Source: Arsenophonus sp048493715
GTDB lineage: Bacteria > Pseudomonadota > Gammaproteobacteria > Enterobacterales > Enterobacteriaceae
Reading direction: 5' to 3'
DNA: 22,019 bases
NCBI GenBank assembly: GCA_048493715.1
Contig: JBGDCZ010000041.1
Coordinates: 1-22,019, forward strand
The translations under genes and the position numbers were made by a program. Under the pieces are notes generated by a model. That model searched no databases, had not been told where the DNA came from, and saw only the letters and a list, made by a program, of their open reading frames with translations. Shown in pieces: positions 9,253 through 17,290 of this stretch; position 1 is the stretch's first letter, and every line of letters starts with the position of its first letter.

Positions 9253-9975
9253 TCAATCAAGCAATAGCACTGATTCTAACACAATCTCAACCATCTCATT
9301 AAATGTCGTTTGCCGCTCTGCCGAAGTCGTTACTTCACCACTACGAATATGATCAGAAACCGTACAAATAGTTAATGCTTTAACACCATATTCCGCCGCA
9401 ATACTATACATACCCGCAGCTTCCATTTCTACCGCCAAAACACCATATTTTTCCATCGTATCAAAAAATTGCATTTTTGGTGTATAAAAAAGATCAGTAG
9501 AAAAAATATTGCCGACCCGAACCTTTATATTCTTGGCTTTAGAAGCAGTTACCACATTATGAATCAAATCATAATCCGCAATAGCAGCAAAATCATTATC
9601 ATTAAATTTTAGCCGATTCACCTTAGAATCAGTGCATGCTCCCATGCCGATAATAATATCCCGTAATTTTACATCATGACTAATAGCACCACAGGAACCT
9701 ACCCTTAGTATCGTTTTAACATCGAAGTCAATAATTAACTCTTTCATATATTTCATATAGATTGAGCAAGAAGGGATACCGATACCATGTCCCATCACAG
9801 AAATGCGACGACCTCTATAATTACCAGTAAAACCTAACATACCACGAACATCATTTACCTGACGACTGTCGTTCAAAAAATTTTCTGCAATATGCTTCGC
9901 ACGTAGCGGATCACCAGGCATCAACATAACATCGGCAAAATCGCCTATCTCAGCATTAATATGTGGGGTAGCTAT
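9253..9975 (-). CDS. deoD: Purine nucleoside phosphorylase DeoD with ATA at the start position
   Basis: DeoD splits purine (deoxy)nucleosides with phosphate, serving salvage and catabolism. From position 9975 the frame reads (ATA)-ATPHINAEIGDFADV, aligning residue for residue with the family N-terminus, but the initiator is ATA instead of ATG. An AAGGA ribosome site remains nine bases upstream. The first ordinary start is ATG at 9927, which would drop about 16 residues including the His of TPHIN that contributes to the neighbouring subunit's active site. The remaining frame is intact, with MPGDPLRAK, GHGIGIPSCSIY, RVGSCGA, VEMEAAG and the catalytic-loop CTVSDHI. A 9-bp direct repeat inserts three residues (SIYMKYMKEL rather than about SIYTKEL). 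The protein may be weakly made, truncated or non-functional. Confidence 0.8.
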   Translation of the reverse strand: MATPHINAEIGDFADVMLMPGDPLRAKHIAENFLNDSRQVNDVRGMLGFTGNYRGRRISVMGHGIGIPSCSIYMKYMKELIIDFDVKTILRVGSCGAISHDVKLRDIIIGMGACTDSKVNRLKFNDNDFAAIADYDLIHNVVTASKAKNIKVRVGNIFSTDLFYTPKMQFFDTMEKYGVLAVEMEAAGMYSIAAEYGVKALTICTVSDHIRSGEVTTSAERQTTFNEMVEIVLESVLLLD

Positions 9976-9984
9976 AAATAAATT

Positions 9985-9989
9985 TCCTT
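9985..9989 (-). promoter_or_regulatory. Ribosome binding site retained before deoD ATA
   Basis: AAGGA on the minus strand lies nine bases before the ATA at 9975. Its spacing fits initiation at that codon and not at the downstream ATG at 9927, supporting ATA as the ancestral start position. Confidence 0.6.
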
Positions 9990-10041
9990 TTATTTCTTAT
10001 TAAATAACAGCGAGAATATAAACAAATATTTCCCATCATAC

Positions 10042-11266
10042 TTAAAACAGTGCGTTGCCATATGCCATGGGGGATAAACCAAAATAACGAGCCACAGTTT
10101 GGCCAATATCGGCAAAGATCCGTCGGCGACCTAATGCACTAGGTTTTACTGTCGGCCCATAAACTAAAATAGGAACGTTTTCCCTTGTATGATCAGTTCC
10201 TGGCCAAGTCGGGTCACAACCATGATCAGCAGTAATAATCAAAACATCACTATTTTCAATTAATGCCAACATTTCTGGCAAACGGTGATCGAATAGCTCT
10301 AATCCGGCTGCATAACCAGCAACATCTCGACGATGTCCATAAGAAGAATCAAAATCAACAAAATTAGTAAATACTATGGTATTGTCTGCTGCGTTTTTGA
10401 TCTCTTTAAGACTGGCATCAAATAGTGCTTCAATTCCGGTTGCTTTTACTTGCTTAGTAATGCCAACATTGGCATAAATATCTGCGATCTTGCCAATGGA
10501 CACCACTTCACCGACTTTTTCTTCAACCAATTTTTTAAGCATGGTTGGGGCAGGTGGTTCTACTGAATAATCCCGACAATTACCTGTGCGCTGAAAACAA
10601 CCGGCCTTGTTCCCAATTAAAAGGACGTGCAATAATACGACCGATATTATAAGCGCTATCATCTAGCGTTTTTCTCGTTATCTGACAAAGCTTATAAAGA
10701 TTTTCAAGACCAAAAATCTCTTCGTGGCAGGCTATTTGAAAAACCGAATCTGCAGAAGTATAAAAAATAGGTTTCCCTATTTTCATATGCTCTTCGCCTA
10801 ATTGATCCAGGATCACCGTATCAGATGAGTGGCAATTACCGAGATAGCCGGGCAAATTAGCCTCTGCTACTAACTTATCCAATAATAGTTGCGGAAAGCT
10901 GTTTTTTTCTTCGGTAAAATATCCCCATTCAAACAAAACCGGAACCCCGGCAATTTCCCAATGGCCTGATGGTGTATCTTTACCAGAAGATAACTCACTA
11001 GCATAACCATATGCACCAATGATCTCGGCATTTTCATCCAAACCTATAGGAAATGTTCCTGATGGTGCTTCTGCCGCTTTTCCTAAGCCTAAACGCGATA
11101 AATTTGTCAAATAGAGTTTACCTTTGCGTCCCTTATCAGCCTCCCCAAGCGCACATGCTTTAGCGATATGCCCTAAAGTGTTTGCGCCCGCATCGCCAAA
11201 TCTTTCAGCATCAGGTGTTGCATCGATACCAAAAGAATCAAGAACCATAATGAATATACGTTTCAT
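10042..11266 (-). pseudogene. deoB: deoB phosphopentomutase, frameshifted
   Basis: DeoB interconverts ribose/deoxyribose 1- and 5-phosphates, linking nucleoside breakdown to central metabolism. The 5' part (11266-10580) carries the metal-binding Asp in LDSFGID, the conserved SSGKDTPSGHWEIAGVP with the phosphorylated Thr, and LPGYLGNCHSS. The 3' part, read in another frame down to 10042, carries KIADIYANVGITK, TNFVDFDSSYGHRRDVAGY and the metal site TADHGCDPTWPGTDHTRE. The frame breaks at about 10614-10622, where one extra base turns RPF-IGNKAG into RPF-NWEQG and leads to a stop. All other catalytic residues are kept, so the loss looks recent. An AAAGG-TAGG ribosome site precedes the ATG. An uncorrected sequencing indel is the alternative. 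Confidence 0.88.
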
Positions 11267-11493
11267 AACCTACCTTTGGTTAGTTCAAATTCAATTAATC
11301 CATTATTAAGCAAAAAATAACTCATTGCATAACCAAAGTTCAAAATAGCTATTTGCTATCGCAACTAAAGCCAAAAAATAATAGATGTCATTAATTAAAA
11401 AATTTACTTTTACTAAAGGTAATTTCTGCTGTTATTAAAATAAATACTTTCATTTTTCTGCCAACCAATAATTACTGAAAAGTTGCGTAAAAG
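11267..11493. other. Short spacer at the former deoA position
   Basis: In E. coli deoA (thymidine phosphorylase, about 1.3 kb) lies between deoC and deoB. Here only 227 AT-rich bases remain and I find no stretch resembling DeoA in any minus-strand frame. The gene has been removed, not merely inactivated. Confidence 0.65.
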
Positions 11494-12178
11494 CTAATAG
11501 TCGTGAGCGAAATTATCCATTGGGCTTCCCAAAGTAATTAATAAACTAGTTAATAAGCTAGATGCGCCAAAACGAAAATGACGTTTATCTACCCATTCCT
11601 TTCCCATAATACCATCGGCTAAAGCCAGATATTGAGCAGCTTCTTCTACCGTACGAACGCCACCAGCTACCTTACAACCAACTTTGCTAACAACGTCCAT
11701 CTCTTGAATAACCTTAAGCAAAATTTCACCATTCTCAATGGTGACATTTATCAATACCTTACCAGTTGAGATCTTAATAAAATCAGCGCCCGGCCCCAAT
11801 GGCAATTTCGGCTGCTTGGCGAATAAGAGCAGCCTGCTTTAATTCACCGGCTTCAATAATGACTTTCAGTAAAACCCTACTAATAACAAAAATTTCTTTA
11901 CACACCTTAACAAAATCAAAACCAATGTGCTTATTACATGCTAGCAATGCCCGATAGGGAAAAACAACATCAATTTCATCGGCTCCATAAGCAATAGCAT
12001 CTTGTGTTTCAGTTAATGCAACAGCAACATTATGCCCACCAAAAGGGAAATTAGTTACAGTTGCAATGCAAATATGCGGGGTATTTTGTTCAGCTAAAAC
12101 ATTACGTGCCAATGGAATAAAACGAGGATAAATACATATCGCAGCAGTATTGCCCTGTGGTATTTTTGCTTGATGGCA
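11494..12178 (-). pseudogene. deoC: deoC deoxyribose-phosphate aldolase, 5'-truncated and frameshifted
   Basis: DeoC cleaves deoxyribose 5-phosphate to acetaldehyde and glyceraldehyde 3-phosphate. The remnant begins at CHQAKIPQGNTAAICIYPRF, equivalent to about residue 33 of the E. coli enzyme, directly after yjjU sequence. It continues with GADEIDVVFPYRAL (catalytic Asp) and LLKVIIEAGEL. At about 11790-11795 one extra G in a GGG run shifts the frame; the other frame resumes at GADFIKISTGKV, which carries the Schiff-base Lys, then KVAGGVRT (second catalytic Lys) and FRFGASSLL to a TAG. The usual KPAGGVRT has become KVAGGVRT. It has lost its start, promoter region and frame, so it is certainly non-functional as annotated. 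Confidence 0.9.
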
Positions 12179-12686
12179 TCCCGGGATAGCACTTGATGCC
12201 CGAATAATATCTAACCAGTCATCCTGTGTTGGCTGAAAATAAACGGGACTAAAATCATTATAGCGACATGCACTAATTAAAAATTGGCGTCAGCCATCTA
12301 AGCAAGCTAATCCAGTAGAAAAATCAAGTGGTAAATCACGAGAGGTGACATCAATTAACCAATCTAAATCAATCATATGACCACCACGAATGAAGCGTAA
12401 TGGATTAAAAAAATGAGACTTGGTGGTATATTGAGTGATCACTTGGCAGGCATAACCGTGCTGCTAACAAAGATAGGCCGACAAATTTTGTGCACCAGCC
12501 GATGTCCCTATCATTATATCAAAGGGATTGAATGCAACTCGGAGAAATTCATCCAATACACCTGCAAAAAATACAACGCTAGCCGCCACCCTCACAAACT
12601 AATGCTATTTAGCCGGTATTAGCTACATTATCATAGAAGGTTAACGGCTCAATATTACCCAGTGTAACTGATATATGTTTTCCTAT
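12179..12686 (-). pseudogene. yjjU: yjjU patatin-like protein, 5' half only
   Basis: YjjU is a predicted patatin-family phospholipase of unclear substrate. Blocks on the minus strand match its N-terminal half in order: GKHISVTLGNIEPLTF, IALVCEGGG, AGVLDEFLRVAFNPFDIMIG, the nucleophile motif GTSAGAQNLSAYLC, YTTKSHFFNPLRFIRGG, MIDLDWLIDVTS and NDFSPVYFQPTQDDWLDI, ending at IRASSAIPG. The start codon position (12684-12686) reads ATA rather than ATG although AGGGGGA precedes it. In-frame stops occur within the AG.VLDE, LC.Q and DG.RQ regions, and there is at least one frameshift near 12560. At 12179 the sequence joins deoC in the same frame, so the 3' half and the genes beyond it are deleted. Confidence 0.85.
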
Positions 12687-12832
12687 GTTGATTATTCCCC
12701 CTTGAAACTGGTAGTAGACCCTTTAAATACAATCTGTTATTTAAAATCCATTATTGCTGTTTAATCCTGATATTTTTAACAACTTATAACAGCGGGGAAA
12801 TCAATCAATACAATAATTTAAAATAGTCACAT

Positions 12833-12850
12833 CCCTCCCCCCCCCTCCCT
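12833..12850 (-). other. G-quadruplex-type tract beyond prfC
   Basis: The minus strand reads GGGAGGGGGGGGGAGGG (plus strand CCC T C9 T CCC). It fits the four-tract rule GGG-A-GGG-(GGG)-GGG-A-GGG with loops of 1, 3 and 1 bases. It lies about 45 bases past the prfC stop in a region otherwise about two-thirds A/T. Whether it folds is untested. Confidence 0.5.
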
Positions 12851-12869
12851 CACTAATAAAAAGTGAGGG
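12847..12869. repeat. Hairpin downstream of prfC
   Basis: CCCTCACT (12847-12854) pairs with AGTGAGGG (12862-12869) around a seven-base loop AATAAAA. It lies 27 bases beyond the prfC stop, where a terminator is expected. On the prfC strand it is followed by the G-rich tract, not by a T run, so it is not a standard intrinsic terminator. Confidence 0.5.
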
Positions 12870-12895
12870 TAATGTAACAAAAAATCAATGTGCAA

Positions 12896-14485
12896 TTAAT
12901 GCTCACGCGTTTTACAGAACCGAATTTCAGGATAACGCTCGCTGGTTAGATTAAGATTTACCATCGTTGGCGCAATATAGCTAAGATTGTCACTGCCATC
13001 TAAAGCCAGATTCTGTTCATTTTTACGTTTGAACTCTTCTAACTTTCTTATGTCATCACATTCGATCCAACGTGCTGTTGACACATTTACCGGCTCATAA
13101 ATAGCTTCAACATTGTATTCACTCTTCAAGCGTGCTACCACCACATCAAACTGAAGAATACCAACAGCACCAACAATAAGATCATTATTTTCTAAAGGAC
13201 GAAATACCTGGACCGCACCTTCTTCTGATAACTGAACCAATCCTTTAAGTAACTGCTTCTGTTTTAAAGGATCACGTAAACGAATACGTTTAAAAAGCTC
13301 AGGCGCAAAATTAGGAATTCCAGTAAACCTTAGCGCTTCGCCCTGGGTAAAGGTATCACCAATCTGAATAGTGCCATGATTATGTAATCCAATAATATCG
13401 CCGGGAAACGCTTCTTCAACATGCGATCGATCACCAGCCATAAAAGTGAGCGCATCTGAAATAACCACATCTTTTTTATTTCGCACCTGATAAAGTTTCA
13501 TACCCTTTTGATAACTACCAGAGACAATACGTAAAAAAGCTATCCGATCGCGATGTTTAGGATCCATATTGGCTTGTATTTTGAATACAAAACCAGAGAA
13601 TTTTTCTTCTTGGGCTTTTACAATACGACTGTCAGCCTGCCGCGGCATCGGTGTTGGAGCCCAATCGACCAAACCATCTAGCATATGATCAACACCAAAA
13701 TTACCCAAAGCGGTACCAAAAAAGACCGGTGTTAACTTGCCTTGCAAAAAAGCATCTACATTGAATTCGTGAGAAGCCCCTTTTACTAACTCAAGCTCCT
13801 CTCGTAACTGAGCAGCAAAATCATCACCGACCACTTTGTCCAAATCAGTATTATTTAATCCTTTAATAATACGTACTTCTTGAATAGTGTGCCCTTGGCC
13901 GCTCTGGTACAAAATAGTTTCATCGCGATAAAGGTGATAAACCCCTTTAAATAATTTACCACAACCAATTGGCCAGGTAATAGGGCTACAAGTAATACTC
14001 AATTCACTTTCAACCTCATCCATTAATTCCATTGGATCGCGAATATCACGATCTAATTTATTCATAAAGGTTAAAATAGGCGTATCACGCAGCCGAGTCA
14101 CTTCCATCAATTTACGTGTGCGATCTTCAACACCTTTCGCCGCATCAATCACCATCAAACAACAATCGACCGCCGTTAAAGTACGATAGGTATCTTCCGA
14201 AAAATCCTCATGCCCTGGCGTATCGAGCAAATTAATAAAGCAATTTTGATAAGGAAATTGCATTACCGAAGTAGTAATCGAGATGCCACGCTGTTTTTCC
14301 ATTTCCATCCAGTCGGACTTAGCATGTTGATTCGAACCTCGGCCTTTTACTGTCCCAGCCTTTTGAATAGCCTGGCCAAATAACAGTACTTTTTCTGTGA
14401 TCGTTGTTTTCCCTGCATCAGGGTGAGAAATGATAGCAAATGTTCTTCGCCACTGTATTTTCTGACAAAAACTATTCTCATTCAT
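12896..14485 (-). CDS. prfC: Peptide chain release factor 3 (RF3)
   Basis: RF3 is a translational GTPase that removes RF1/RF2 from the ribosome after peptide release. The 529-residue product has exactly the E. coli length. G-domain motifs are intact: G1 HPDAGKTT at 21-28, RGISITTSV around 66-74 (switch region), G3 DTPGH at 88-92 and G4 NKLD at 142-145. Domains II and III follow, with GFVFKIQANMDPKHRDRIAF, GDTFTQGE, and LKGLVQLSEEGAVQVFRPLE, to the conserved C-terminal TREH. The N-terminal nine residues (MNENSFCQK) are variable in the family, and the ATG has GGAT upstream. In this window it stands alone between the decayed yjjU/deoC region and a fliB remnant. No lesion is seen. Confidence 0.98.
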   Translation of the reverse strand: MNENSFCQKIQWRRTFAIISHPDAGKTTITEKVLLFGQAIQKAGTVKGRGSNQHAKSDWMEMEKQRGISITTSVMQFPYQNCFINLLDTPGHEDFSEDTYRTLTAVDCCLMVIDAAKGVEDRTRKLMEVTRLRDTPILTFMNKLDRDIRDPMELMDEVESELSITCSPITWPIGCGKLFKGVYHLYRDETILYQSGQGHTIQEVRIIKGLNNTDLDKVVGDDFAAQLREELELVKGASHEFNVDAFLQGKLTPVFFGTALGNFGVDHMLDGLVDWAPTPMPRQADSRIVKAQEEKFSGFVFKIQANMDPKHRDRIAFLRIVSGSYQKGMKLYQVRNKKDVVISDALTFMAGDRSHVEEAFPGDIIGLHNHGTIQIGDTFTQGEALRFTGIPNFAPELFKRIRLRDPLKQKQLLKGLVQLSEEGAVQVFRPLENNDLIVGAVGILQFDVVVARLKSEYNVEAIYEPVNVSTARWIECDDIRKLEEFKRKNEQNLALDGSDNLSYIAPTMVNLNLTSERYPEIRFCKTREH

Positions 14486-15012
14486 TATAACTATCCAACA
14501 TACACAACCTGATGTATAAAAAATTGGTAAAAATTATATACCGACAAAGTCATTTTGAAAACAATTACCGACTAACTAAAAAAACATTTTTATGTTAGTC
14601 GACAAAATTAAATACAAAAAAATCAAAAAATTGTTTTTAGCTAGATATGAATTATTTAATTAAAGTAGCAAACCTATTACTACTATAATAAATTAACTTA
14701 TTAATTGTATATTATCCAATAAAATTTAAACTATATAGTTATATATCTATATATACTAAAATAAATAAAAATGCTCTTTATTAAAGAGTAGTCAAATATT
14801 GACATATCATTGTATATAATATATTAAAAATAAATTTATAAAATAATCAATTAATACTTATTACATGATAGTGTTCTTTACTATTTTTTTATTTTCATTC
14901 TATAAAATACTATAAGACTTTTTTCGCTAATATCGGTGCATGATTGATATAAATATTAGCTACATCATATGGTTTGAAAAATATACCTATTAGTAAAAGC
15001 AGAAAATAATAT
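14486..15012. other. Gene-free AT-rich region upstream of prfC
   Basis: About 530 bases of extremely AT-rich sequence lie between prfC and the fliB remnant. Stretches near 14640-14830 consist largely of TATA-type low-complexity sequence. I see no protein block, no tRNA and no trace of yjjG, which occupies this place in E. coli. The prfC promoter should lie at its left end, but nothing distinctive marks it. Confidence 0.6.
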
Positions 15013-15039
15013 AAAAATGCCATCAAAAAAGATGACATT
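15013..15039 (-). terminator. Terminator after the fliB remnant
   Basis: On the minus strand AATGTCATC and GATGGCATT form a nine-pair stem with one G-U wobble and a TTTTTT loop, followed by TTTATATTATTTT. Strand-specific pairing (the plus strand has a C/A mismatch) supports use on the minus strand, where it ends the former fliB transcript. Confidence 0.6.
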
Positions 15040-15059
15040 GTTGAGATCTTTTGAATAAA

Positions 15060-16317
15060 AATTATTTCATTTAACAACAAACAAGATAAATCATCACCAT
15101 AATTAAGTTTATTAATTAGCTCATCATCATCAAGCTGCTGGCGTAAATTAAAGGAATGCTGGGTAACGGTCGAATAATGACAAAAACATTAACTGAATAC
15201 TTTCCTTTGATACCTCTATATCATATGCTGATTGGACAGAGAGTAAGTTTTAATATAAAAATAATCAGCAAAATAATAATTTAAAGTAATCGTAAACTCT
15301 GCTTCAAATCATATAACCCAAACTTTTCGTCGTATATTTGATAAAGAAAATAGTTTTTTAGTACATATGGTTCGGCTAACCAACTGGTTGACAAAATATT
15401 TTGCTATTCATCATTCAATTTTTGCCAACTAGCCGGCCATATCTTCGATTAAGTGATGCTGATTCTAAACCAAAAAAATGCATGGTTATTGGTAAAAGCC
15501 GGCAACAAATAGCGTTGAGAACGAACCGTAGTGGTAAAAAAACGTAACATAATCAGCAACAAGGAAAATTTTAATTGATGCCTGGCGGAAGGGAAGATGT
15601 TAGCTGTTTTCTTTGTAGATATATTTTTCCATTAGTTAATTTTTCTACTAATGACATAAATATACATTCAACTTGGCTATAATTTGCCTCGACCTGGTAA
15701 TCAATTGATTGTAAAAACACAATAAACTGAGCTAGTGCATAGAGATTATCTTCAATAACAGGACGTTCCGCCATAATTAAACGACTACAAAATAACTGTA
15801 TAACCTGATGCGCCTGCGTGACCAATTTGCTCTGATCAATTACACGTTTTTCAGTAATTTTTACATTTTTAACTAGAGTATTATTCTTCATATTTCATCG
15901 AATCTGGCTGAAATAACACTAAACGAACCACTTCAGGACAAGAAAAACTTAACGAATGTTAGTATAACCATTCAGTTGCGTTTTTGATCGTGTATAAGTC
16001 TGGCAAGTATGACTTAATGCACTGGGGCCTAATGTTTTATAAATGCCACACAACTTATCACTGCCAAAAAACGGGCAATTTCCTGCTTCATTTATTACAA
16101 TATAAGAATAATTGTTAGTACTACTACCATTAGGATATTTAATAAGATATTTATCGCTGATCTGTTTGATTGCAATTTGATGCGCTGTTTTATATTTTTT
16201 ATGGGTCTTTTTATCAATATTAATCGTCCAGCCACGGCAACAATGTGGTAAACACTGATCCCCAATGCATTTAAATTTCTTATAAAAAAGCGGGATAATT
16301 TCTCTATGTTGTTTCAT
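15060..16317 (-). pseudogene. fliB: Broken fliB-like flagellin lysine N-methylase
   Basis: FliB methylates surface lysines of flagellin in motile enterobacteria. The 5' part (from ATG 16317 to 15949) has the hallmark cysteine cluster FKCIGDQCLPHCCRGWTINI, then CPFFGSDKLCGIYKTLG and SALSHTCQTY. A frameshift near 15950 moves the next block SCPEVVRLVLFQPDSM to another frame. A second shift leads to 15891-15571 (SRLIMAERPVIEDNLYALAQ), after which the frame is lost again. Weak traces (FLVADYVTFFYHYGSF, later DDDELINKLNYG) continue to about 15060, shortly before a terminator, giving about the family length of 400 codons. The start and end positions are approximate. The gene occupies the place of yjjG between rimI and prfC. 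Methylase identity rests on the cysteine cluster and block order. Confidence 0.75.
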
Positions 16318-16431
16318 TACAAATAGACTATTAAGATAATTTTGCCACACAAATTACCAGTTAATAACATCTATCAATGGTGCTATTATCGAATGTAAAC
16401 CATTTTTTATCTTAATTAAGCTATTTTATAT

Positions 16432-16896
16432 TCATAAAGTAGACATACTGTCCGGCATAATAGTCAGCGCCATAACCACCGCATCTTCCCGTTTTTTTGC
16501 CGCCGGATAATAATTCTTTCTTATTATGACAATATGAAAACCAAGTTTTTCATATAGGTGAATTGCCGCATGATTTGATTGCCTGACTTCCAACCATAAA
16601 GTTTGAATGCTCTTATTTGACAAATGATCAATCAAATAACGAAGTAAACACTCTCCATAACCTTGACCTTGATAATCAGGATGAATAGCAATATTAAATA
16701 GTGTTGCTTCATTGAGCAGAAATTGTGTAATAACAAAGCCAATTAATTGATTTTGCAAACTGATCTTTAAATTAAAATATTGCTTTCCTTGATTACTGTA
16801 AAAAATTTTCTCACTCCAAGGAAAAGCATGACTTATTTTTTCAATAGCAAATGCAGATGCCAAATCAGTTTGATCTAAATTAGAAATTATTTTCAT
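16432..16896 (-). CDS. rimI: Ribosomal protein S18-alanine N-acetyltransferase RimI
   Basis: RimI is a GNAT-family enzyme that acetylates the N-terminal alanine of ribosomal protein S18 using acetyl-CoA. The 154-residue product is close to the family length (E. coli 148). It opens with MKIISNLDQTDLASAFAIE and contains HAFPWSEKIFYSNQG, the acetyl-CoA motif HPDYQGQGYGECLL at about 92-105, LWLEVRQSNHAAIHLYEKLG and NYYPAAKKREDAVVMAL, which holds the catalytic-tail Tyr. Its start overlaps the end of holD by 17 bases, so the two are probably co-transcribed and coupled. A short C-terminal extension (TIMPDSMSTL) is slightly longer than usual. It appears intact. Confidence 0.96.
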   Translation of the reverse strand: MKIISNLDQTDLASAFAIEKISHAFPWSEKIFYSNQGKQYFNLKISLQNQLIGFVITQFLLNEATLFNIAIHPDYQGQGYGECLLRYLIDHLSNKSIQTLWLEVRQSNHAAIHLYEKLGFHIVIIRKNYYPAAKKREDAVVMALTIMPDSMSTL

Positions 16897-17275
16897 ACTG
16901 GCATACTTGCGCCCATAAAGCTCGTTTAGACTGAGGATTACAATAAATTTCTGCCAATGGCAAAGTATGGATTAGCCACTTCTTTGAAGTGATTGATAAT
17001 TGTTTGCCTAAGATCCAACAAGGCCAATTAACTTCTTCAGGTAACAGCGATATCTCTTTAGTTAAGAGACAAACTACCTGACGACTATCTATCATCATTG
17101 CCCGTAAAATATCTTTAACAAAAATATTACTTAAATCAATGCGTTCATCAGAGATGATAACTAATTGGGTAGAATCAGGAATAGACACTGCATGCTCGCC
17201 ACGCAATACCGTCGGATTGCGTAATGCCCATTGCATAATTCCCATTCGCTTTAGTAACTGATCTCTAACCGTCAT
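16880..17275 (-). CDS. holD: DNA polymerase III psi subunit HolD
   Basis: HolD (psi) joins chi to the clamp loader and links it to SSB at the replication fork. The protein from ATG 17275 has 131 residues (E. coli 137) and matches the family at MGIMQWALRNPTVLRGE, IPDSTQLVIISDE, DILRAMMID and ALWAQVCQYENNF. An open frame extends to TTG at 17290, but MTVRDQLLKRMGIMQW aligns with the family start, so I prefer ATG although its ribosome site is weak. It overlaps rimI by 17 bases and is divergent from rsmC, as in E. coli. HolD is a fast-evolving protein, so the moderate similarity is expected. No lesion is seen. Confidence 0.9.
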   Translation of the reverse strand: MTVRDQLLKRMGIMQWALRNPTVLRGEHAVSIPDSTQLVIISDERIDLSNIFVKDILRAMMIDSRQVVCLLTKEISLLPEEVNWPCWILGKQLSITSKKWLIHTLPLAEIYCNPQSKRALWAQVCQYENNF

Positions 17276-17290
17276 CAAACTAGCCCACAA

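Noticed and set aside
12413..12622. Plus-strand 69-residue open frame
   Set aside because: It lies antisense to recognisable yjjU blocks (GTSAGAQN region) and has no independent support.
14640..14830. TATA-rich low-complexity stretch as a possible origin or curved regulatory DNA
   Set aside because: No DnaA boxes or iterons are seen; this is ordinary AT-rich spacer in a decaying genome.
14865..14893. ATAGT/ACTAT mini-hairpin followed by a T run
   Set aside because: A five-pair A/T-rich stem with no gene ending on that strand is not a convincing terminator.
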